Positions 52,485 through 62,761 of a stretch of 64,000 bases of DNA are shown piece by piece. The DNA lies in NCBI RefSeq assembly GCF_014773395.1, contig NZ_JACXAF010000004.1, positions 164,832-228,831 on the forward strand, written 5' to 3'. The notes under the pieces were generated by a model that was not told the DNA's origin, did no database searches, and saw only the letters and a list, made by a program, of their open reading frames with translations. Every line of letters starts with the position of its first letter. Within the stretch, counting starts at the first letter, position 1. This DNA comes from Neiella litorisoli (GTDB lineage: Bacteria > Pseudomonadota > Gammaproteobacteria > Enterobacterales > Neiellaceae). The position numbers and the translations under genes are program-made.

Positions 52485-54419
52485 ATGTTTAAAGACAATC
52501 CGCTGCTCGCGCAGTTGAAACAAGAAATACGTGAAACTCTGCCAACCGCAGAAGGAACCATCAAAGCAACTGCAAAAGGCTATGGCTTTTTGGAAGTCGA
52601 CCGAAAAACCAGTCACTTTATCGCCCCGCCTTTCATGAAAAAGGTCATTCATGGCGATAAAGTCAGTGCCGTCGTGCGCAGTGAAAACGGCAAAACCCAA
52701 GCCGAGCCGGAGAAGCTGATTCAACAAGCGGTGACCCGCTTTGTCGCTACTCTGGGAAGCCGCAATGGTAAATGGTTTGTGACGCCAGAAAATCACAACA
52801 TTAACCTCAACATCAATGCCAAAGCCGACCTTAAAGCGCCGGCAAAATTGGCCGATGGCGATTGGGTGTTAGCAGAGTTAAAACGCCACCCTCTTAAAGG
52901 TGATAACGGCTTTTATGCGCACATTATTCATAAAGTGGCCGACAAAGATGACCCTTATGCAGCTTGGCAATGCACACTAGCACGCCATGACTTGCCTGTT
53001 GTTGAACCTGAACTACCCGAGCAATTGGACATCATTGATGAGGGCTTGCCACGCCAAGACCTGACTGATGTAGCTATGTTTACCATCGATGGCGCGTCAA
53101 CCCGAGACATGGACGATGCGCTGGCGATCGAAACCACCGACAAGGGCTGGCGATTGACCGTCGCCATCGCCGATCCAACAGCATACATCGCCGCAGGATC
53201 GGCACTCGATGAGGCCGCCAAAGATCGCGCTTTTACCGTTTATTTGCCGGCGCGCAATGTCAGCATGATCCCCTCGCGTTTAAGTGAACAATTGTGCTCA
53301 TTAGTTGAAAATGAAGACCGTCCGGCCGTGGTTGCGACACTCGATATAGGCAACGATGGCGCGCTTGTTGGCACTCCGGAAATCCGCTTGGCGACAGTCC
53401 GCTCCCATTACAAATTGGCCTATGATGATGTCTCGGATTGGCTTGAGCAAAGTGGTAGCTGGCAGCCGGCTGATGACGTCATTGCAACGCAATTGCACGC
53501 GCTTCACGCCATGACACAAGCACGAGTGGCGTGGCGCAATGAGCACGCGATAACCTTCCCTGACCGCCCCGATTACCGCTTTGAATTAAATGACGATGCC
53601 AGCGTCAAAGCAATCCATGCCGATTATCGGCGCATCGCCAATAGCATGATTGAAGAGTCGATGATTGTTGCCAACATTGCCGTGTCAACTTGGTTACAAC
53701 AAAAAGCCGAAGGCGGCATTTATAACGTTCACCTTGGTTTTGAAGATGAACAATTGGAGACCGCAGTTGCCCTCATTAGCGAACATGGCGGCGAGGCGAC
53801 CGCAGAATCGTTGAAGTCATTATCTGGATTTTGCCAGTTGCGCCGTTGGTTAAACGCACAAGAAACTGGCTATTTGGATTCGCGCTTACGTAAATTCCAG
53901 AGTTTCAGCGAAGTGGATGTTCAAGCCGGACCGCATTTCGGTATGGGCCTTGACTGTTATGGCACCTGGACTTCGCCAATTCGAAAGTACGGTGACATGA
54001 TCAATCACCGTTTGATAAAAGCGGTACTGCGACAAGATGCTGAACTGGCGTTGCCAAGCAAGGCCGATGCCGAGCACCTGACCGAGCGCCGCAAACGCAA
54101 CCGGTTCGCAGAGCGCGATTTATCGGACTTCCTCTACACCCAATATTTGCAAACCGCGCTGAGCGAAAAAACCGAGTTTGATGCCGAGATCTTTGATATC
54201 AACCGAGGTGGTATGAGAGCGCGCTTGATTGCTAATGGCGCGATGGTGTTTATCCCAGCGCCAACATTGCATTCAGACAAGAAGCAAGTGCAAGCCAACG
54301 CTGATGATGGTTTGATTTCAATCGAAGGGGAAGTGAAATATCGCCTCGCCGATTCAATCAAAGTTCGCCTAAGTGAAATCAAAACGGTGAGCCGCAGCCT
54401 GGTGGCAGAAGTTATTTAA
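52485..54419 (+). CDS. rnb: Exoribonuclease II
   Basis: Processive 3'-5' exoribonuclease for single-stranded RNA. 644 residues, exactly the family's usual size. Order of domains: two cold-shock/OB domains (about 15-160; EGTIKATAKGYGFLEVDRK), the RNB catalytic domain (about 190-515) with acidic metal ligands in FTIDGASTRDMDDALAIE, then YTVHF-type RNB core sequences and TSPIRKYGDMINHRL, and a C-terminal S1 domain (about 560-640; FDAEIFDINRGGMRARLIANG). A good intrinsic terminator follows. Transcribed alone, divergent from astE. Confidence 0.96.
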   Translation: MFKDNPLLAQLKQEIRETLPTAEGTIKATAKGYGFLEVDRKTSHFIAPPFMKKVIHGDKVSAVVRSENGKTQAEPEKLIQQAVTRFVATLGSRNGKWFVTPENHNINLNINAKADLKAPAKLADGDWVLAELKRHPLKGDNGFYAHIIHKVADKDDPYAAWQCTLARHDLPVVEPELPEQLDIIDEGLPRQDLTDVAMFTIDGASTRDMDDALAIETTDKGWRLTVAIADPTAYIAAGSALDEAAKDRAFTVYLPARNVSMIPSRLSEQLCSLVENEDRPAVVATLDIGNDGALVGTPEIRLATVRSHYKLAYDDVSDWLEQSGSWQPADDVIATQLHALHAMTQARVAWRNEHAITFPDRPDYRFELNDDASVKAIHADYRRIANSMIEESMIVANIAVSTWLQQKAEGGIYNVHLGFEDEQLETAVALISEHGGEATAESLKSLSGFCQLRRWLNAQETGYLDSRLRKFQSFSEVDVQAGPHFGMGLDCYGTWTSPIRKYGDMINHRLIKAVLRQDAELALPSKADAEHLTERRKRNRFAERDLSDFLYTQYLQTALSEKTEFDAEIFDINRGGMRARLIANGAMVFIPAPTLHSDKKQVQANADDGLISIEGEVKYRLADSIKVRLSEIKTVSRSLVAEVI

Positions 54420-54450
54420 CTTAGCCAAGCTTTATTTTCAGATTTGACCC

Positions 54451-54474
54451 AAAAGGCGCTGTCGCGCCTTTTTG
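54451..54474 (+). terminator. Rho-independent terminator of rnb
   Basis: AAAAGGCGC and GCGCCTTTT pair around TGTC, followed by T residues, 31 bp after the rnb stop. A-run upstream makes it usable by the convergent kinase gene as well. Confidence 0.88.
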
Positions 54475-54477
54475 GTT

Positions 54478-56040
54478 TTAGCTATCTTCATCAATCGCGC
54501 GATGTTTCGCGGGGAATTGAATAACAAATTGGCAGCCCTTGTCGAGATTACTCACCGACACTCTGCCATTGAGTTTGGCATGAACCAAATTGAATAGGAT
54601 ATTCATCCCTAACCCAGAGCCCCCCTGCCCCCGCTTCGAAGTGACAAATGGATCAAACACCCGGTCAATGATCTCCGCAGCAATACCGTGGCCATTATCG
54701 CGATAGGTAAAACACATGCCGTCATCATTTTCGACCAGCGCCATACTAATCTCGCCATCATCGAGTCCCTCAAAGGCATGTTTGTGGGAATTGACCATGA
54801 GGTTGGTCAGGATTTGATGCCAAACGCCAGGGTACGTGGTCAGTTCAATATCATCGGCGACATCCACGCTGATGTGGTAGTTCTCTCGCTTAAACACGGT
54901 TCGAATCGTGGCGACACTCTCCAACAGCAATTCCTTCATGTTGCATTCAAGCAAGGTGTCATTGGACTGATTGACGGCTACGGACTTAAAGTTACTAATC
55001 AGCTCGACCGCGCGCCGCAAACTATTATCAATCATGTCGCACGACTCAGTTTGCAAGGCCAAAAAGCTACCTAACTTGCCTTTGGTTAGAGTGCCCTGCT
55101 CCATTTCTTCAACGATGCTCTTGAGCCGCGCCGTGACGTTCGAGTTGGCTGTCACACAAACCCCAAGCGGGGTATTGATTTCGTGCGATACGCCAGCAAC
55201 CAGACTACCAAGCGAGGCCATTTTCTCTGACTGGATGAGGCTATCTTGCGCCATTTTTAATTCTTCAATGGAGGCTTCAAGTAGGCGGGTACGCTCTTGC
55301 ACTTTGGCCTCCAGTCGCACGTTCATCTGCTGCACTTGCGCTTCGGCTTGCTGACGCCGGACCACGTCGCGTCGCAGGGTTTCACGCATCTGGTTGATTG
55401 ACTGGGCCAACTCGTCCAGTTCGTCGGTGCCGATGCGGCGGCGATCCAATGTCAGCGGTTTGCTGAGGTTATCAATACTCAACTCTCTGCTGTAACTGGC
55501 AATTCGATAGACGTGGCGCGTGATCAAGTAGTAGACCAAAGCACCAATAAACAGAGCGACAATCAGTGTCGTACTGAACTGACTTAACAGGATAAAGCCG
55601 GCTTTGGTTTTCAACTGCTTGTAGATGTCGCCGTAATGGGCCTCAACCAACAAGGTGCCAATGTGCTGGCCTTCGTACAACAATTCAAAGGATTTGGCGA
55701 CATCGGTGCGCAACGTGCCATCGCCCGCTTCATAGACTTGCCCCAACGGCGAGGTAATTTTGGCGTAGCTAATATCAGGTAGGTTGACGATACCAATCAG
55801 ATGCTGCGCCACGATATCATCGTTAAAATCCCACAGGTTAAGGATCAGCGATTCGAGCTGACTCGACTCAATCGATTCAAAGCGTAATTTAATGTTTTCA
55901 AGATCATGAACATAATCGCGGTAAATCTGCGCAGCAGTGGAGAACAGCGACAATATTGAGCTGCAGATAATGATGTAGATGAGAACCTTGCGTCCAAGCT
56001 TGTTACTACTTCGATGAGGCGCGCTGTTTTTCAATTCCAT
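54478..56040 (-). CDS. Membrane sensor histidine kinase with HAMP-like linker
   Basis: About 520 residues from the ATG at 56040; the TTG at 56073 adds 11 residues of little character. First membrane helix about 18-38 (VLIYIIICSSILSLFSTAA), a periplasmic sensor of about 110 residues, second helix about 150-172 (TTLIVALFIGALVYYLI). A HAMP-like segment and coiled coil lead to the H-box MASLGSLVAGVSHEINTPLG. The catalytic domain has the N-box NLMVNSHKHAF, G1 DNGHGIAAEI and G2 GGSGLGMNILFN. The H-box and the following dimerisation helices are closely related to those of the YfiR-type kinase at 45637, so the two are paralogues with different sensors. No response regulator is adjacent. Confidence 0.88.
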   Translation of the reverse strand: MELKNSAPHRSSNKLGRKVLIYIIICSSILSLFSTAAQIYRDYVHDLENIKLRFESIESSQLESLILNLWDFNDDIVAQHLIGIVNLPDISYAKITSPLGQVYEAGDGTLRTDVAKSFELLYEGQHIGTLLVEAHYGDIYKQLKTKAGFILLSQFSTTLIVALFIGALVYYLITRHVYRIASYSRELSIDNLSKPLTLDRRRIGTDELDELAQSINQMRETLRRDVVRRQQAEAQVQQMNVRLEAKVQERTRLLEASIEELKMAQDSLIQSEKMASLGSLVAGVSHEINTPLGVCVTANSNVTARLKSIVEEMEQGTLTKGKLGSFLALQTESCDMIDNSLRRAVELISNFKSVAVNQSNDTLLECNMKELLLESVATIRTVFKRENYHISVDVADDIELTTYPGVWHQILTNLMVNSHKHAFEGLDDGEISMALVENDDGMCFTYRDNGHGIAAEIIDRVFDPFVTSKRGQGGSGLGMNILFNLVHAKLNGRVSVSNLDKGCQFVIQFPAKHRAIDEDS

Positions 56041-56211
56041 TGGGCCTGAGCTGCTGTTATGAAAACAATTCAATAGGTGAAATTGCCATGTTCAGCTGGC
56101 GAAAACAACTTTCCAGCTTATCTAGCGCTCTATTATAGAAGCAGGTCACACCAGTTGCCCAATGAACTGCTCACAATGCCTGAGTGATCCCATTACCTAA
56201 CCAACAGACAT

Positions 56212-56239
56212 AAAAAAAGCCACCGACGGTGGCTTTTTT
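56212..56239 (-). terminator. Rho-independent terminator of glgP
   Basis: AAAAAAGCCACCG and CGGTGGCTTTTTT form a near-perfect stem with a 2-base loop, 15 bp past the glgP stop on the minus strand. The symmetric A/T tails allow bidirectional use. Confidence 0.9.
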
Positions 56240-56253
56240 CAACTCAGCGTGTG

Positions 56254-58809
56254 TTATTTCACATCACACTTTTTCAGGCTCCAGATGCGCTCAACATAAT
56301 CTTCGATTGAACGGTCTGAAGTGAATTTGCCCATTTGAGCAGTATTCAGAATGGCACTCTTGGCCCAAGCTTTCTGATCTTTGTACATCTCATTAGCGCG
56401 TTTGTGTGCTTCTGAGTAGCTTTCAAAGTCAGCCAATACTAAGTATGGGTCGCCGCCGTCTAGCAAGCTGCGCTTAATCGCAGACAATGCACCTGGCTCA
56501 CCTGGGGTGAAGTAGTCCGTATCCAACCAGTCCAGAACCGCTTTGATCTCTGGGTTACCGTAGTAGTAATCCCATGGGTTGTAGCCCTTGGCTTTGGTTT
56601 CTTTCACTTCATCAACTGACAGACCGAAGATGAACATGTTCTCTTCGCCAGCTTCTTCGGCGATTTCGATGTTCGCACCGTCCATTGTACCCATGGTCAA
56701 GGCACCGTTCAGCGCCATCTTCATGTTACCAGTACCAGAGGCTTCGTAACCGGCCGTTGAGATTTGCTCAGACAAGTCTGCCGCAGGGATCAGTTTTTCG
56801 GCCAAGCTGACGCGGTAGTTCGGCAGGAACACCACTTTCAGTTTGTCTTTGATGCGCGGATCGTTGTTGATGCGGTCAGCTACTTTGTTAATAGCGTAGA
56901 TAATTTCTTTCGCCAGTTTGTAACCAGGCGCAGCTTTGGCACCAAACAGGAAGACCATTGGGTGGAAGTCCATGTTTGGATTTTCCAACAAGCGGCGGTA
57001 CAGAGCCAAGATGTGCAGCAAGTTCAAGTGCTGACGCTTGTACTCGTGCAAACGCTTGATCAGGACGTCAAAGATTGCGTCTGGAGAAACTTCGACACCA
57101 GTCAGTTCACGAATGGTGTTGACCAACTCCAATTTGTTCTCACGCTTCGCTTGCATGTACTTTTTCTGGAACGCAGGCTTGTCAGCGTATGGCTTCAGCG
57201 CAACCAGTTTGTCGAGCTGACCTGGCCAGTCGCTACCGATCGTTTCACTGATCAGCGATGACAGGCGTGGGTTACATGCTTTCAACCAGCGGCGTGGCGT
57301 GACACCATTGGTGACGTTAACGAATTTCTCAGGCCACATTTCGTAGAACTCTGGGAACAGGTCAGATTTAACCAGCTCAGAGTGAACTGCGGCAACGCCG
57401 TTAACTTTGTATGAACCAACCACACACAGGTTACCCATGCGGATCATGCGCTGAGCGCCTTCTTCGATCAGTGACAGCTTGATCTTCTTAGCGTCATCGC
57501 CAGGCCATTGCGCTTCAACTTCGTCGAGGAAACGACGGTTGATTTCATAAATGATTTCCAAGTGACGTGGCAACACGCGCTCGAACAAGTACACAGGCCA
57601 CTTCTCTAGTGCTTCAGGCAACAAGGTGTGGTTGGTGTATGCAAAGGCGTTCTGACAAATTGCCCACGCGTCTTCCCAGTTCAAACCTTCCTCGTCCATA
57701 AAGACGCGCATCAGTTCTGGGATCGCCACTGTTGGGTGAGTATCGTTCAACTGGATAACGATTTGCTCAGCATACTTGCTGAAATCGTTACCGTGAGCGC
57801 GCTTGTAGCGACGCATGATGTCTTTTAGTGAACAGGCACAGAAGAAGTACTGTTGAACCAAACGCAGCTGCTTACCAGCTTCGGTTTCGTCGTTCGGGTA
57901 AAGTACTTTAGAAACTGTTTCAGCCAGGTTTTGCTCGCCTTGGGCATCTTTGTATGCACCGGCATTAAATGCATCCCAGTCAAAGAATTCTGACGCGCGG
58001 CTTTCCCACAAGCGCAGAATGTTAACCGTTGTGCCTTTGTAGCCAACGATTGGAATATCCCATGGCACACCTTTAATGACGCTACCTGGGTGCCATACTT
58101 TGCGCAGGCTACCATCGTTTTCAAATACGGTTTCAACATAACCGAATAGTGGCACTTCTTGCGTTGATTCTGGACGGCAGATTTCCCAAGGGTTGCCGTA
58201 TTCACGCCATGAATCTGGACGCTCGATTTGACGGCCTTGTTGAATTGTTTGGCGGAACAAGCCGTGCTCGTAGTGAATACCATAACCGATTGCTGGGTAG
58301 TTCAAGCTCGCCAATGAGTCGATGAAACAAGCAGCCAAACGGCCCAAGCCACCGTTACCCAGCGCCATATCTGGCTCTTCTTCGGCCAAATCAGTGATTT
58401 CGTGACCCAGTTCTTTCAATGCTTGCGCAGCATTTTCAAACAAGCCCAAGCTTTGCAGGTTGTTACCCATCAAACGACCCATCAAGAACTCAAGTGACAG
58501 GTAGTGAACCGCACGAGTATCTTTGTTCAGGTGAGTTTTTTGAGTTTGGCTCAGACGAGAAAAGACAAGTTCGTTCACCGCTGCTGCAGTTGCGCCCCAC
58601 CATGCTTTGTCAGATGCTTTTTCAACATCGGTACCCAAAGTGGTGTTGAGGTTACGAACAATGCTTTCTTTAAATTGTTCAACAGATACATCTACAGCAA
58701 AGCCTTCAGCAGTTGGTGCTGGAGCAGCTTTTTTTGCAGTGGTTGTTTTTTTGGTGGTAGTAGTTTTCTTGCTGGCAGTAGTTGTGCCAGTAGCCTTTTT
58801 CGTTGCCAT
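56254..58809 (-). CDS. glgP: Glycogen/maltodextrin phosphorylase with Lys/Thr-rich N-terminal tail
   Basis: Releases glucose 1-phosphate from alpha-1,4-glucans using phosphate and PLP. 851 residues, with about 35 residues more than usual at the N-terminus. That tail is almost only Lys, Thr and Ala (repeats such as KKTTTTKK and AKKAAPAP), resembling histone-H1-like tails; it is probably disordered and strongly basic. The catalytic body is standard: [43 protein letters not shown], and the PLP-lysine region [17 protein letters not shown]. The next gene upstream on the same strand is pgm, 217 bp away, so glucose 1-phosphate made here can go to glucose 6-phosphate. Confidence 0.96.
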   Translation of the reverse strand: MATKKATGTTTASKKTTTTKKTTTAKKAAPAPTAEGFAVDVSVEQFKESIVRNLNTTLGTDVEKASDKAWWGATAAAVNELVFSRLSQTQKTHLNKDTRAVHYLSLEFLMGRLMGNNLQSLGLFENAAQALKELGHEITDLAEEEPDMALGNGGLGRLAACFIDSLASLNYPAIGYGIHYEHGLFRQTIQQGRQIERPDSWREYGNPWEICRPESTQEVPLFGYVETVFENDGSLRKVWHPGSVIKGVPWDIPIVGYKGTTVNILRLWESRASEFFDWDAFNAGAYKDAQGEQNLAETVSKVLYPNDETEAGKQLRLVQQYFFCACSLKDIMRRYKRAHGNDFSKYAEQIVIQLNDTHPTVAIPELMRVFMDEEGLNWEDAWAICQNAFAYTNHTLLPEALEKWPVYLFERVLPRHLEIIYEINRRFLDEVEAQWPGDDAKKIKLSLIEEGAQRMIRMGNLCVVGSYKVNGVAAVHSELVKSDLFPEFYEMWPEKFVNVTNGVTPRRWLKACNPRLSSLISETIGSDWPGQLDKLVALKPYADKPAFQKKYMQAKRENKLELVNTIRELTGVEVSPDAIFDVLIKRLHEYKRQHLNLLHILALYRRLLENPNMDFHPMVFLFGAKAAPGYKLAKEIIYAINKVADRINNDPRIKDKLKVVFLPNYRVSLAEKLIPAADLSEQISTAGYEASGTGNMKMALNGALTMGTMDGANIEIAEEAGEENMFIFGLSVDEVKETKAKGYNPWDYYYGNPEIKAVLDWLDTDYFTPGEPGALSAIKRSLLDGGDPYLVLADFESYSEAHKRANEMYKDQKAWAKSAILNTAQMGKFTSDRSIEDYVERIWSLKKCDVK

Positions 58810-58961
58810 ACCAATTACCGTCCTAATAGATGATTACCTAAAACTGGGGATTTAGAGGAGGAACATCAGTTCGAGTTCCAATCTAAATACTGCTGGCAAC
58901 ATAATAGACGGCATATCCGGACAGGCAAGTGACCTTCATCACTCAAAAGTCAGCTTGACAC

Positions 58962-59006
58962 AACCAAAAGCAACCACCTTGAATTCTGCAGTGGTTACTT
59001 TTGGTT
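58962..59006 (-). terminator. Long hairpin after pgm
   Basis: AACCAAAAGCAACCAC (58962-58977) and GTGGTTACTTTTGGTT (58991-59006) pair over 16 positions with one mismatch, 20 bp past the pgm stop on the minus strand. Stem ends in T-rich sequence but without a clean terminal T-run. Confidence 0.6.
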
Positions 59007-59026
59007 TATTAAAAGGATGTAATTGA

Positions 59027-60679
59027 TTACAACCCTGCTTTCGCGAAAGCGGCCGCCACAATCTCTTGGGCTTCCTGTTGGATTTGAGCGAGGTGCTCTT
59101 CGCCAACGAAACTTTCGGCATAAATTTTATAGATTTCTTCGGTGCCGGATGGACGGGCGGCAAACCAGCCTTTTTCTGTCACAACTTTTAAGCCACCAAT
59201 CGCTGCGCCATTGCCAGGAGCATGGGTAAGCTTAGCCGTAATCGCATCACCTGCAAGGCTATCTGCTTCGACCATGTCAGCGGACAAATTCGACAGCACA
59301 TCTTTTTGTGCAGAGCTTGCTGGTGCATCAATGCGTTTGTACACAGGTGCGCCAAATTTCTCTACCAAATCAAGATAATGCTGACCGGGATCTTTACCAG
59401 TCACAGCGGTAATTTCAGCCGCTAGCAAGGCCAAAATAATACCATCCTTATCGGTACTCCAAACGCTACCATCTTTGCGCAAGAACGAGGCACCGGCACT
59501 CTCTTCACCACCAAAACCAAACTCGCCAGTGTAGAGGCCATCAACAAACCACTTAAAGCCAACCGGTACTTCTTTGAGGTTTTTGTTGAGTGCATTGGCC
59601 ACGTAATCAATCATCGAGCTAGACACTAATGTCTTGCCAATGGCTAAATCATCAGCCCACTGTGGACGATTGGTGCAGAGATATTGAATGGCAACTGCTA
59701 GATAATGGTTGGGGTTCATCAAACCAACTGATTTGGTCACAATGCCATGACGGTCGTAATCTGGATCATTCGACACTGCAACATCAAAATCATCTTTCAA
59801 ATCAATCAGGCTGGCCATGGCGTAAGGCGATGAACAATCCATCCGGATCTTGCCGTCTTTATCGAGCGTCATAAAGCTGAAGGTCGGATCAACTCGATCG
59901 TTCACGACCTCAATATCGAGACCATAGGTCTTGGCAATCGCAGGCCAGAAGGCAATACCTGAGCCACCCATTGGGTCAACGCCAATTTTGACGCCCGCGT
60001 TTTTAATCGCATCCATATCGATGACATTTTTCAAATCATCAACATAAGGCGTGACATAATCGTACTCGACGCACTGCAGTGACTCCCATGCTTCATCAAA
60101 TGGGGTGTAACCAATGCCTTCAAGATCGGCGGCAATTAATTCATTGGCGCGATCTTGAATCCACTTGGTTGCGGTGCTGTCAGCTGGGCCACCATTTGGT
60201 GGATTGTATTTAAAACCACCGTCTTGTGGCGGGTTATGCGATGGCGTGATCACGACTCCATCAGCTAATGCCGCCGGCTTGTTCGCGTTGTAGGTCAGAA
60301 TGGCATGAGAGATCACCGGCGTTGGGGTGTAGCCACGGCCTTCTTGCACTCTGACTTCAACACCATTGCCAACAAACACTTCAATGGCAGTACAGAACGC
60401 TGCTTCAGACAAAGCGTGCGTATCCATTCCCAAATACAACGGGCCTTTGGTGCCTTGTTCATTGCGGTAGTCAACAATCGCTTGGCTGATGGCAAGGATA
60501 TGCGTTTCAGTAAACGATTGCTTCAAGCTTGTACCACGGTGGCCCGAGGTACCAAAGGCAACCTTATGTTCGCCATTTCTTGGATCAGGTTTAGTCAGGT
60601 AGTAGTCCGTTAACAGACGAGGAATACTACACAAGTCTTGAGTTTGAGCTTTTTGCCCAGCTCTTGGATGAATAGCCAT
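59027..60679 (-). CDS. pgm: Phosphoglucomutase (alpha-D-glucose type)
   Basis: Interconverts glucose 1-phosphate and glucose 6-phosphate. 550 residues, close to E. coli Pgm. Motifs: FGTSGHRG near 44, the phosphoserine loop [14 protein letters not shown] near 145, the magnesium loop NDPDYDRHG near 306, the sugar-binding loop [13 protein letters not shown], and the phosphate-binding [16 protein letters not shown] near the end. Starts 19 bp after seqA on the same strand, the conserved seqA-pgm operon of enterobacteria and relatives. Confidence 0.97.
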   Translation of the reverse strand: MAIHPRAGQKAQTQDLCSIPRLLTDYYLTKPDPRNGEHKVAFGTSGHRGTSLKQSFTETHILAISQAIVDYRNEQGTKGPLYLGMDTHALSEAAFCTAIEVFVGNGVEVRVQEGRGYTPTPVISHAILTYNANKPAALADGVVITPSHNPPQDGGFKYNPPNGGPADSTATKWIQDRANELIAADLEGIGYTPFDEAWESLQCVEYDYVTPYVDDLKNVIDMDAIKNAGVKIGVDPMGGSGIAFWPAIAKTYGLDIEVVNDRVDPTFSFMTLDKDGKIRMDCSSPYAMASLIDLKDDFDVAVSNDPDYDRHGIVTKSVGLMNPNHYLAVAIQYLCTNRPQWADDLAIGKTLVSSSMIDYVANALNKNLKEVPVGFKWFVDGLYTGEFGFGGEESAGASFLRKDGSVWSTDKDGIILALLAAEITAVTGKDPGQHYLDLVEKFGAPVYKRIDAPASSAQKDVLSNLSADMVEADSLAGDAITAKLTHAPGNGAAIGGLKVVTEKGWFAARPSGTEEIYKIYAESFVGEEHLAQIQQEAQEIVAAAFAKAGL

Positions 60680-60698
60680 GAGGTTTCCTTGGATTTTC

Positions 60699-61208
60699 TT
60701 ACAAATAGTTAATCAGCTGTGATTGTCGCGCCGCGTCCAGGCCAAGCACTTGACACACCTCTGAAAGAATCGCTTTTTTCTTATCAGTATTGTTGTTGGT
60801 CACCACCCAGTACGGCGAGCCTTCAATCGCTTTAGGGTTGGTACTACTGCCCGCTGCCAATAATTCATTTTTACTGGCTGCAAAATATAGCCGGTCGCGT
60901 CCGCGAATCGATAAAACCGCCGCAAATGCCTGCGGCGATTGATGATACAAATGCGACAAAATGATCAAAAAGCGGCCGACCACACCTTTCTGATTGGCCA
61001 GTGTTTGCTCATCAAGATCGGCACAATCAAATGTAGCCGCAGCTTTTTCTGCTTGCTCTGTTTCTACTACCGGCGGTTGCGGAGTCGTTTCAGTCGAAGT
61101 CGTCGGCATCAGTAGGCGGCGTAAAATATCCGAAGCGCTCTCGCCAATTTGTTGGGTTTGGCTGGCAATGTACTGATACAAATCATCATCAACTTCAATG
61201 GTTTTCAT
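60699..61208 (-). CDS. seqA: Replication initiation negative regulator SeqA
   Basis: Binds pairs of hemimethylated GATC sites to sequester oriC and organise new DNA. 169 residues. The N-terminal ribbon-helix-helix oligomerisation domain ([29 protein letters not shown]) is followed by a variable linker and the C-terminal DNA-binding domain ([54 protein letters not shown]). Presence of SeqA implies Dam methylation and places the organism in the Dam/SeqA-containing gammaproteobacteria. Divergent from ybfF and cotranscribed with pgm. Confidence 0.97.
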   Translation of the reverse strand: MKTIEVDDDLYQYIASQTQQIGESASDILRRLLMPTTSTETTPQPPVVETEQAEKAAATFDCADLDEQTLANQKGVVGRFLIILSHLYHQSPQAFAAVLSIRGRDRLYFAASKNELLAAGSSTNPKAIEGSPYWVVTNNNTDKKKAILSEVCQVLGLDAARQSQLINYL

Positions 61209-61253
61209 AGGTTAGACTCTGAATTACGAATGGGTTCGGTCGAATGGCTCCCG

Positions 61254-61259
61254 ATTATA
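61254..61259 (-). promoter_or_regulatory. -10 element for seqA
   Basis: TATAAT on the minus strand, 45 bp before the seqA start. A TGGATT 17 bp upstream (61277-61282) could act as -35 and lies inside the MITE-like remnant. Confidence 0.45.
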
Positions 61260-61272
61260 CATAGATGCCTGA

Positions 61273-61294
61273 TGCCAATCCATGAAGACACTTG
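61273..61294. repeat. Remnant resembling MITE terminal repeat
   Basis: TGCCAATCCATGAAGACACT and two further bases match the left end of the element at 2336 at 19 of 22 positions. No second end is seen nearby. It lies in the seqA/ybfF promoter region. Confidence 0.5.
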
Positions 61295-61378
61295 AGGTCG
61301 CTTTATCTCGCTATTTATCATTGCTGGCAAATGAGAATTAGTCATAATAGCGGCCAAATATGTCAATCATCGTTTTCC

Positions 61379-62146
61379 ATGCTGCATTATAAAGAGTCAG
61401 GCTCAGGCCCCGCCGTCATCCTTATTCACGGCTTGTTTGGTGACTTGAATAACTTAGGTAATCTTGCCCGCGATTTGCTCGAACAAGGCTATCGAGTGAT
61501 CCAGATAGATACCCGCAATCATGGATCATCACCAACCATTGATGGCATGAGCTATCGCCAACAAGCGCAAGATTTGGCTGAGCTAATCGCTGAGCTTGAG
61601 CTGCAACAGGTCGATTTAGTAGGCCATTCCATGGGCGGAAAAATCGCCATGGCCTACGCCTTATCTGAACCGCAAATGGTACGGCGCTTAGTGGTTGCCG
61701 ATATAGCTCCTGTGGCTTATCAGAGCCATCACATACAGGTGATCGCTGGTCTCAATGCCTTATGGCAGCAACCGACATCAAGTCGCCAGCAAGCCGATCA
61801 ACTACTGAGTCAATTTGTCGATGAGTCCGGTGTGCGTCAGTTCCTGCTGAAAAACCTCAACTGGCGAGACGGTCAATGCCAGTGGAAACTGCGCTTGCAA
61901 CAGGTGTTAGCCGGCTATGATGATGTGATTGACTGGCCTCAATTTGATGGCAGCTACAGCGGGCCCACCTTATTTATTAAAGGTACCGAGTCAGATTACA
62001 TTCTGAGCGAACACCGAGAGGCAATCAGTCAGTATTTTGCCAATAGCAAAGCCAAGTTAATCAGCGATGCAGGTCACTGGCTACATGCCCAGAAACCGGC
62101 CGCCTTTAACCGAATTGTTGCGACTTTCTTGTCAGCCAATGGATGA
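61379..62146 (+). CDS. ybfF: Alpha/beta-hydrolase esterase YbfF
   Basis: Cytoplasmic acyl-CoA or ester hydrolase of the alpha/beta fold, about 255 residues. The ATG at 61379 gives the usual N-terminus MLHYKESGSGPAVILIHGLFG; the upstream in-frame starts would add residues of no family character. The nucleophile serine is in VDLVGHSMGGKIAMAYAL, the oxyanion loop is LIHGLFGDLNN, and the catalytic His is in SDAGHWLHAQKP. It stands divergent from seqA and before DUF2788-ybfE-fldA-fur, the same order as in E. coli apart from the extra DUF2788 gene. A possible promoter is TTGCTG (61321) with CATAAT (61343). Confidence 0.92.
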   Translation: MLHYKESGSGPAVILIHGLFGDLNNLGNLARDLLEQGYRVIQIDTRNHGSSPTIDGMSYRQQAQDLAELIAELELQQVDLVGHSMGGKIAMAYALSEPQMVRRLVVADIAPVAYQSHHIQVIAGLNALWQQPTSSRQQADQLLSQFVDESGVRQFLLKNLNWRDGQCQWKLRLQQVLAGYDDVIDWPQFDGSYSGPTLFIKGTESDYILSEHREAISQYFANSKAKLISDAGHWLHAQKPAAFNRIVATFLSANG

Positions 62147-62198
62147 TGGCCGAACGCTTGTGATATAGTCGCGCCTCTAAATTTTTGAATCATTTACT

Positions 62199-62435
62199 AT
62201 GCAGTCAAACTGGCTAATCGAACACTGGCAACAAATCGAAACTTTAGGCCTGTATCTATTTTTCGCGGTGTTGTTCTTTTTTATTGGCATGGCCATCTAT
62301 GATGTCCTCAAACGTGGCGAGGTACCGGCGTTCGGTCGCGCTATTGTTTGGCTGGTGTTGTTTCTTGGTTGCGCAGGTTTTATCGCCAAAGGAGTGATTA
62401 AGGCTTTTTTCACCGCGACTGGGACTGGAGGTTAA
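62199..62435 (+). CDS. DUF2788 small membrane protein
   Basis: 78 residues with two membrane helices (about 17-37, LYLFFAVLFFFIGMAIYDVL, and about 48-70, IVWLVLFLGCAGFIAKGVI) joined by a short basic loop. Matches the DUF2788 family, often found between ybfF and ybfE in Alteromonadales and relatives. Function unknown. Starts 52 bp after ybfF and ends 4 bp before the next gene, so clearly co-transcribed. Confidence 0.85.
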   Translation: MQSNWLIEHWQQIETLGLYLFFAVLFFFIGMAIYDVLKRGEVPAFGRAIVWLVLFLGCAGFIAKGVIKAFFTATGTGG

Positions 62436-62439
62436 AGCC

Positions 62440-62730
62440 TTGGCAAAACAATTGGCAGATCGCACTACAATAGATCTGTTTAGTGAAGAAAAGCGGCCTG
62501 GCCGTCCAAAAACAAATCCTCTACCGCGCGAAGTTCAAATTAAAATCAATAAGCGCAATCAGTTGCGACGAGATAAAAATAACGGCCTGAAGCGCGTTGA
62601 ACTCAAACTTCACGCTGACATGGTTGAGCAATTAGACCAGCAAGCAAAAGCAATCGGTTTGAGTCGAGCTGCGTATATTGAACAGTTATTGCGTCAAAAT
62701 ATGGATGACGTGATAAACAAAGAGAATTAA
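62440..62730 (+). CDS. ybfE: LexA-regulated ribbon-helix-helix-like protein YbfE
   Basis: 96 residues. TTG start at 62440 behind GGAGG, leading to AKQLADRTTIDLFSEEKRPG. A basic middle (RPKTNPLPREVQIKINKRNQ) precedes a C-terminal ribbon-helix-helix-like segment (RVELKLHADMVEQLDQQAKA, GLSRAAYIEQLL). The E. coli orthologue is LexA-regulated; no LexA box was seen here. Likely DNA-binding. Next is fldA, 31 bp on. Confidence 0.9.
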   Translation: MAKQLADRTTIDLFSEEKRPGRPKTNPLPREVQIKINKRNQLRRDKNNGLKRVELKLHADMVEQLDQQAKAIGLSRAAYIEQLLRQNMDDVINKEN

Positions 62731-62761
62731 CGGTACCTAGATTAGAAAGCAGGAATAACAC

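Noticed and set aside
56764..57261. 165-codon plus-strand frame opposite glgP
   Set aside because: Antisense shadow of conserved phosphorylase sequence.
61328..61350. Fur box between seqA and ybfF
   Set aside because: AATGAGAATTAGTCAT resembles Fur hexamers only weakly, and regulation of ybfF by iron has no other support.
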